From the NCBI GenBank assembly GCA_035772405.1, contig JAYKKM010000044.1:1332001-1396000 (forward strand): a DNA stretch of 64,000 bases. Reading direction: 5' to 3'. Shown in pieces: positions 36,301 to 45,300 of this stretch. Every line of letters starts with the position of its first letter. The first letter of the stretch is position 1. The notes below the pieces were generated by a model. The model did no database searches. It saw only the letters and a program-made list of their open reading frames with translations, and was not told where the DNA came from. The stretch comes from Chrysogorgia sp. JL179-B06 (lineage: Eukaryota > Cnidaria > Anthozoa > Scleralcyonacea > Chrysogorgiidae). The position numbers and the translations under genes are program-made.

Positions 36301-39300
36301 GGTGGTGCGAAGATATGAATTTTATCTTCGAGTGGTGAAAACAAATGAGTGGTGCCACTCGAAGATAAAATTCATATCTGCGCACCACCGTGTAATATCC
36401 TCTATATAATACACCGTAAAATACACCACCTTCACAAAATAAAATACACTGTAAAATACACTATATACCTTCAATGAAGGATAAAAAAGCATGTGTGATC
36501 ATTAAAACTTAAACCATGATGATTGATTTTTACAGTGAGATTGTCACCTTCTACTGTCATGGTCACTTTAAAATGCCTATAAAACGATTTTCGTTTCTGT
36601 TTTTAAAAGTTCAATATGTATTTAGAACATATTGAACATGTAATAATAATAATAATAATACAATAGAGCATCACATGACATAGTCTCGATGCTATACAAG
36701 GTGAGTAAATCTAAGAATTACTATAAAATAGTCTAAAAATGTCTAAAAATATTTAGTAAAAAGATAAGTTTTGATGGTAGATTTAAAAATATTAAGAGAA
36801 TCTAAAGACTTGATAGCGATTGGTAGAGAGTTCCAAAGTTTAGCCGCCGCAACTGCAAATGATCTGTCACCATAGTTCTTGGTGTTCGATTTAGGGACCA
36901 GAAGAAGGTGTTGGTCTGACGATCTCAAGGAACGACCAGGATTGTAGAAGGATAGAAGTTCTCGAATATAATCTGGTGCCTGATGGTGAAGAGCTTTAAA
37001 AGTTATCAATAAGATCTTGAAGTCAATTCTTGCTCTTACAGGTAGCCAGTGTAGACGAGAAAGTACAGGTGTAATATGATGAAACTTTTTAGCACCCATA
37101 ATAAGCCTTGCGGCGGTATTTTGGACGCGTTGAAGCTTTGCGATTTCTTTATCAGGAAGGCCAACTAGGATGCTGTTACAAGAGTCCAATCTTGAAGTAA
37201 TAAATGCATGAACTAGTTTCATGCAATCATCTTGGTCAAGGTATTTACGAATTTTACCAATGTTCTTGATAGAAGGCGGATTTACAGATATTGTTAACGT
37301 GAGTCGTCATTTGTAAATGAGAGTCTAAGGTCACGCCGAGATTGCGCACAGACAATTTGGGCGGGATGACAGATCCATTCCATTTACTTCGATGTTTGAA
37401 ATCTCGTACTGAGTGGAAAACCGAGATGAAAGGTGTATAACTTCGGTTTTACCTGGATTGCAAGCTAATCCATTCGAGGTGCACCATATCCTAGACCATA
37501 CCAGTGCACCATAGACAGAGATTAAGTTTGGACAGAGCAGTGTTGCGATCCTGAGACGAGTTAATAGGCACGTATAATTGGGTGTCATCAGCATACATCA
37601 TGACGTTGATGAAGACCTTGATGTTGCTTTTTCGCACCTGGTTCCGATTTGGTCTTAAAATGTATATATTCCAACACTCGAAATTCTCCTTCACCATAAA
37701 TCATTAGCACATAAAATTTAATCGAGTGAAATGCTAAATATTACTAGAATATATCCAATTCTTCTTAAAGGGATGCTCCAGCCAAAATACAAATGTAGTT
37801 CATATGAAAGATCTTACTGACTTTAGTTTATTTCCAAAGTTTCAGCATTCCTATCAATTTAGTTAAGAAGATATGGATAGTTGAAGTTGAAAATTTGAGG
37901 ATTTTGACGCCATATTGGTTTTGAAAATATGAGACGTCATTGAGTGATTCTGATCGGCAGTGGAGTTGTTTTGATGGTGATCACATAGTGATAGCTGTTG
38001 TGAATGCTCTTTGGAGGAAAATTAGTCGAAATAAACTATTTAGTTCCGTATGCAGGGACGTAGAGGCGCTTCTTAGGTATAATACGAGATAAAAATCACT
38101 CGGTGACGTTATATTTGAGAATATGGCGTCGAATATGGCGTCGAAATTGGACAAACTCTCCAACTTCAACTAGCCATATCTTCTTAATTAAATTGATAGG
38201 AATGCTGAAACTTTGGAAATAAACTAAAGTCAGTAAGATCTTTCATATGAACTGCATTTGTATTTGGGCCGGAGTGTCCCTTTAAAATAGACGTAACTCA
38301 AAGGATGTTAATTGACAATTGTGACTGCTTACCATAAGTATTTCATGTTCACACTCGATCTCGTTTGAAATTTTCGTGTGACGTCACGACATAAACTGCT
38401 GTACGGCTATACATGTAGTACCACCCCCCTCCCCTTTCCAAACTACAGGCAACCTTCCAATGAACCTACCCCACGCGTCCTAATCCCATGGGCTGCAGGA
38501 AGTTTACAACTGAAAATTTGAAATGAAATTTTTGAGAAGCGCACGTCAAATACCTTTCCCGAAGATTTGATTCCCCGGATGACGCAAATATAGATGATAA
38601 TCCAGGCGGCGATGTAACACAAGGTGATCTTCCAATTCCATGTCGTCGTCTCGTCGATGCTCTCCGACACGTTCAGCGTCTCGCGAAAGAAAAAGTACAA
38701 AATGGAATTGCTCTGCGAGCACTCCAGCACGACCGTGTGAACACTTCGATTCGAAGTAGAATTGAAGGTCTCCACCGTTGGACACTTGGACCAAGGCAGC
38801 GAACTTCGAAATGAACTGAACAAGTAGAACAAACACCAGGAAATCACCACGCTGTAGTAACTGGCGGTCAAAATACAAATGACCAGCGACGCGAGTCCGA
38901 TGCCTCCCATGTATTGCGATATCATGCTCCAAGCTTTCAAGGATCCCTTTCGCAATCTCTGTCCGACGCTCAGCTCCAAGTAGAGCAAGGGGATGCCCTC
39001 GATGACTAGCATGATCAAGTAAGGGAGAAGAAAGGCCCCTATGCAAAGAAACACAAAGTCACTTCGCGTGAATAACAACAAACAAATTTAATTTCCCACG
39101 TGCACCCACAAACCTCTGATGGGGTCGTTAGAGTGTCCGCGAGAGGTTAATTTAATGATTATTTCATGATTGAGTCGGTTTTTATTGTTCTTCGCAAGGC
39201 TTTATTTCTCTTGCATAAGCCGGGGAGGGTTTGATATTCCGTAGGGAATTTCCGGGGACATGAACTCAAATTAATTGGTTATATGGATGAAATAAAGATA

Positions 39301-42300
39301 AGGGATGTATATCTGTGCATCCCTGCAATGAAGGATGTATATTATTATTACTTATTGGATTCCTCTGAGCTCGATATTACAAAATATTTAAGTCGAGACT
39401 TAAATATTTTGTAATACTGAGCGAAGATGAATCCAATTGGTGTTTTATTATATCGAACAAAATATCTTAACACAAAGATGTTTCTTCGCACCTAAACAGT
39501 CCAAACACTGATCTCAAAAATAGGACTGGATTGGGCTTTCTATTGTATCTGACGAGCTGATTTTGAACCTTGCATATTTGCATAATGTAAATTGCGAGAG
39601 ATCATTAGAAGCTCCGAGTTTGTGCAAGCAAATCAAACTGTGACGCTCGCGAAATAGGTTTAGTGTCTGGCCAATATAGTTTCTTTGTTAACATTAAATG
39701 CATAAAATCTTGAACCTAATTTGACGTTTCATATTAGGCTTCTCTCACCGGATAATTAGAGCCAACGGCGGCCATTACTAAGGGACCAAAGTCGCAGTAA
39801 ATCTGTAGGTACGCCAGGAATCGTTTTACCCAGTAATTTGAAAAATGTCTTCTGGTCCTCTTTATAGTAAAATTATTTTATTTTGTCGATGGTAAGAGCA
39901 CTAATCAAACAAATAACCTCATAGGATCCTCAGTTGGTCCCTTAGTAATGTCGGACTTCCAGCTTCATTTTCTGAACAATATACTCGATTCAGTCTTCTT
40001 TCGAGATCAGTGAGTCCAAAGTTTGCTGCCCAATATGTTGCTGTCCTACATCGTAAAATATTGGGCTGCCACGTGATAGTAATAGAGACATTTTTTACAC
40101 ATTAGTGCAATTTGTAAATCTTGTTTCTACCACATCAGAAATTTATCTCGCATTAGGAAATATCTATCGGTGGATAACATCAAAATTTTGGTGCATGCTT
40201 TTATTACTTACAAGTTAGATAATTGTAACTCTTTGTTGTATGGACTTCCTAGTTATCTTATCCATCGACAAAACTGTGCAGCTCGTCTTATTATAAGTAG
40301 GAATAAGTTTGATCATATTACACCTATACTTAAGGAACTGCATTGGATCCCTGTGCAACAACGCATAATATTTAAGATATTGTTAATAACTTACAAAGCC
40401 CTTAATAATTTGGCTCCTATATATATTAGTAACTTACTTAATAACTATGTTCCTATTAGACAATTAAGATCTTCATCACAGTATTTATTAGATGTTCCAT
40501 CTTCCAGCCTTAAAACATATTAGTGGTGATAGGGCATTCTCAGTTTGTGCACCTAAGTTATGGAACGATTTGCCTTATGAAATCAAATGTAGTTTTAGTA
40601 TTGATAGCTTTAAATCTAAACTAAAGACATATCTTTTTAGGAAGGCTTTTTACTGTATTTTTAACTTTTAATATAGTATAGTTTCTTTTTATTGAACTTT
40701 AGGATTTAGCGCTATATAAATAAAGTTATTATTATTATTATTATTATTATTATTTGTCACAAACACAAAGATGGCTAAACTTTGCCAGTCAGGTTGCACG
40801 AAACGTTGTCTGGTGTAACACTGACCCCCTTTCATGCAACTACAACGTAGCAGAATAAGCCATTGCGAGACAAGTTGCATGAAACATTGCACACATTTAT
40901 TCTTCAAACAAACAAAACTTCATCGCTATTTCTTTTCGTACATAACCTCCACAATCATGAAATAAGTAAGTTAAATCCCTCGAAAGTCAATATATTAATC
41001 TATAATATCGATATTATCTGGCTTAATACCTTCGTTCTCGCGATTTAACTCTTATACTTGCATTCGTTTGGCAACAATTTTCCAGTAATGGCGACACTCA
41101 TGAAGAGCAGCTATAGATACCTGGATTAACTAGTTATAATTTCCACTATTAGCATATATATTAGCAACAGAACGATAGATATGTTATGTATTGATCTCGT
41201 TCTTAACCCCGCTTAACTTTCTCGGAATAAAAACAGAAAATTAAAGCGGGGTTTTTGAAAGAACGAGCTAATAATACATAACATATATCTATCATTCTGT
41301 TACAACGGGAATCCACGAATAATAATTCTAATAAAGTCCAATTCCAATTTAGGCTAAAAACGAAATTAACAAAGAGAAGTTCAAAGTAATTATACTTATT
41401 AGTGAAAGAGAACAGCTGCTTTTTCGTTAGGTTAATGCAATTATACATCGAGTACAAAAAAAATCAACTGAACTCCATATTAAGGGGTTAATGTTTGGAA
41501 TGAACTAGAGTAAAGACTCTAAACTAAAAAATATCAAATCCAATCATATCTTCAAAAGAAAAGTGAAAAATTACATCTTACAAACTCAAGAAAACTAGCT
41601 GAAATATGTATATTGCAATTATTTTTTGTATGATTGCAGTGTATATGATTATTTGTATATATGATTACATTTTTTTGTTGTATATGTATATATATATGCA
41701 TGTGTACGATATATACATGTATGTGCTTGCATGTATGTATATGGTACACTGGTAAATGTTATTTGTGTGTCATGTACTGTAGTACAAAATACACTGTTAT
41801 CCAAACCACACAGGCTTTCATACTGTATATATAATATCCACAAAATATCTTTCATATCTTAATTTTTTATCATTTTTATAGCTTATTCTTCTAGTTCTAT
41901 TAAAAAACTTTGAACTGACTTTAATTAAATAAATTAATAAATCTAATGTAAACTAGGGGTCTTAATAAAAAGCCTGTTATGGTTTCTAGTAAGCCCTGGC
42001 CCTAACAAATTATGATATCAATCAATGTAAATGAATAAATAGATTATATGGGCGAAATAAATTCAATTCAATTAATTAAAATGTTAATACGATGAAAATT
42101 CAGTTGAGATTTTGTTCCATAGAACCGAAGACCAACACAGAATAACTATGTCCCCTTGACATTAAAGTGTTTATGGAACGAAAATGAAGTTTTAGTTATT
42201 TAAACGAACTCCTAAAAGAACGAGGAATGGTAATTCACATAGGCGGAGTGGGGGGAAATTGCCCCCCCCCTTCCAAACGTTTTGAAAATGAAAATTTCGG

Positions 42301-45300
42301 GCACTTTTTGAAAGAAAGTTTGGGTAAATTCGGGTAATATATGTTGCTGTTAAATATTCATGTCAAATTTATATTTGAACTGTTTTAATATTAAAGTGAT
42401 ATGTTTTAATATTAACATAACATATTAGAGTTGTTTTGCGGTTGCCCGGTTTTAAGTATAGTAAGGGCTATATCACATACGATAGATGAAGTACTCCCTT
42501 ATTTCGATGAAGAAACCGCTGGGAAATCTAGCTTCCGATGATCGACAGTCGACTCTTAATTTCTCGGGGGAAAAATGTTTTGTCCCCCCCCCCCCCCCAA
42601 ACATGACTGGTCAGGTTCGCCTGTGGTAAGTGAGCTCTTTCATATCTCACGTCGTTCTTGAGATATTTAGATTTTCTGATATGCAAATTACAAATGAATC
42701 ACCACCGACATCACGAGGTTTGCAATTAATTTTAGGAAAATGAAGTAATTAGAAATCTCGTAAATTAATTTGGCATCGCTATTTTGGTGTAATATGATGT
42801 TAAGCTTCAAGAAGTGTCGTAATATGCAAATAATTCTCAAGTGATTTCGTCGAATAATCTCAAAGATATATAAACCTGATTTTCTAAAAACGTGTAAAAA
42901 CCTCGTCACGTCAGTGGTTATTCGTTTGAATAACGTGAGATATGCCGAAAGATCCGTATATTACAATGAAATTACACAGCTTTGTTCAGTCACCATGGTA
43001 ACACACTAGGTCCCAAGCTTCTGTAAAGTGTACAGTATAATACTTGTTATATTTTTGAATGAGATGACTAACTTTGACAAATACTGTTGTTATTCGTATT
43101 AGTAATGTTGAGTCAAACTCACAACCTAGCTAAAGTCTGTAACAGGTGTTCTCAAACTCATTAATAATTCATGAATTATCATAGCCAATCCATGAACGTA
43201 TACCGCATCACATGCATGAGTTTTGATACCCAATGAAAACCTGTAGGAAAGTTCCTAGTGAACTGGACCACATTTCTTAATCTACATATTAAAATAAAAT
43301 CGCTATGGGTGCAAATCGCTAAAGGAATACTCGTTTGAGAAGCTAGATCAAACACTCGTTTGTCGTGTTTCATCAGGGGACTCCAAACACTCGAAAACAA
43401 TAAAAACCTCGGGCTACGCCCTCGGTTTTCATTTGTTTTCTCGTGTTTGGAACCCCTGATGAAACACTCAAACTCGTGTTTGATCTATTACTTCAGGAAT
43501 CATGAAAATTATCGTTTGTGAGATTAGAAAAAAATGGTCTGGAACCAATTGTATTTCCATGGAAACTATAACATGATCCTTAGAACATGCAGTTTAACCC
43601 AGTGAAATACCCAATATTACTTGTAATATACCCAATTATTCTCCCGGCATTACCACCACTATATATACAGAACTCGTGACTAGGATCTCGGCAACGGCCT
43701 CCGTAGCTCAGTGGTCACATCGCAGGGTCGCGGGTTCAATTCCAGCCGAAGGCCTTGAAGTTGCATTTTTAGCAACTGGTCCCGGTTTGGTCTTAAAATG
43801 TATATATTCCTACACTCGAAATTTTCCTTCACCATGAATCCTTAGAACAATAAAATACTAATATTGCTGTAAAGTTTTGTTATTGACCAAGTCATACTTT
43901 GTGAAATATCGATGCTTCAATATATTTCGCTGATTAAGGTTGAATATAACTATTGACATCATCAAGTTAAAATTTCAAATGCTCACATTAACACAACGGC
44001 AAACGATAAATAAAAAATCGAATGGCATTCTTCATTATTCAAAACATAGACACTCTTTCATGATGGCAGACAGTCTAAAGTTCTTTTACATGCATGCAAA
44101 TTAGCCTTTCTGGCCTCGTTACAAAGCGAAGATTCTTTGGTATATATTACAGACACACGAACATGAGGTCAGAAAGGCTAATGAATATAAAATAATATTT
44201 AGTTTGGGTGCCAGTTATGAAAGAGGTCTATATTTTTGAAGGTAAAACAATACGGAATGTGGATTTTTCAGTCATTTCATAAACACTTCACAACAACAAT
44301 AGGTGAATGTATAATAAACTGACGGGTTTTCTTTCATCGTCTCGATTCACGAGACGACAGTTTGAGAGTTTTGTGAATCGATGAATAAGGCTGCGTTTAG
44401 ATAGCGGTGTAAACCGATTTGTTACCCTGGTACATGTTATGTAATCATGTCAGTATGAAATGAACACTCGCGAGCAATTGCCCTAATATTCTCTTCAGTA
44501 AATGATGGAAATCCACTACATAGCATCCACCAAGATAAGAACGATTATAATCGCAGTGTAAAAACTTGACTTCAAATATTTTCGGAAATGATGTCATGCA
44601 ATCGCAGTAATCTGACATTCGCAACATTTTCAATCGCTTTTCGTTGGAACATCTCTGTTGCAACTCAGTACGAAAAGGAATTGAATTGGTTCAAAGATTC
44701 CTATCCACGATAATACTCCATATTACACACCTAGTCAGAAACACGCATCGCCGCTTTTGAACGTTATATATGCAAGTATATATTCTCTTAAATCGCGCGG
44801 ATCGTTTGCCATACAATACGTCGGTAAAAAACCTAGGAAGCACGACAAAATCGGCACTGTTTACATCAATAACAAAATTCCCGGAGACAACCTCAGTCCT
44901 TTATAACAGTTTTCAATGTGGTCTCCCGTGATTTTTAATTTGAAGTTAAGTTCCCGTGGGTATTGATGGAGAGCCACTGATAGACGACGCGCAGCCAAGC
45001 TGTTAACTGCGAGCACACATGCATGGCGAATTTAAATCTCCCATATCCGTTTGTAGTTGTCTTCAATGAAAATCATTTTTCTCGACAAGTTTAATCGAGT
45101 TTCTGGGTGTTAAATTCATCAAGGTCATTGCTTGGGTCGGGTCAAAATCGGTGCCGCAAGTTAGTATACAAAATAGTACAGAAATACCACTGCGGTAACA
45201 AGCTCCCTTTTTTGGGTCGAGATATATAAGATAAAAGTACCGAACTATAAGGACAAAGGAACCTATCAAACAAAAACGAAAGCTTTTTGGCTATTAATAG

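Noticed and set aside
43698..43760. Possible tRNA gene
   Set aside because: A and B boxes are present but too close and the anticodon arm is missing; part of a SINE.
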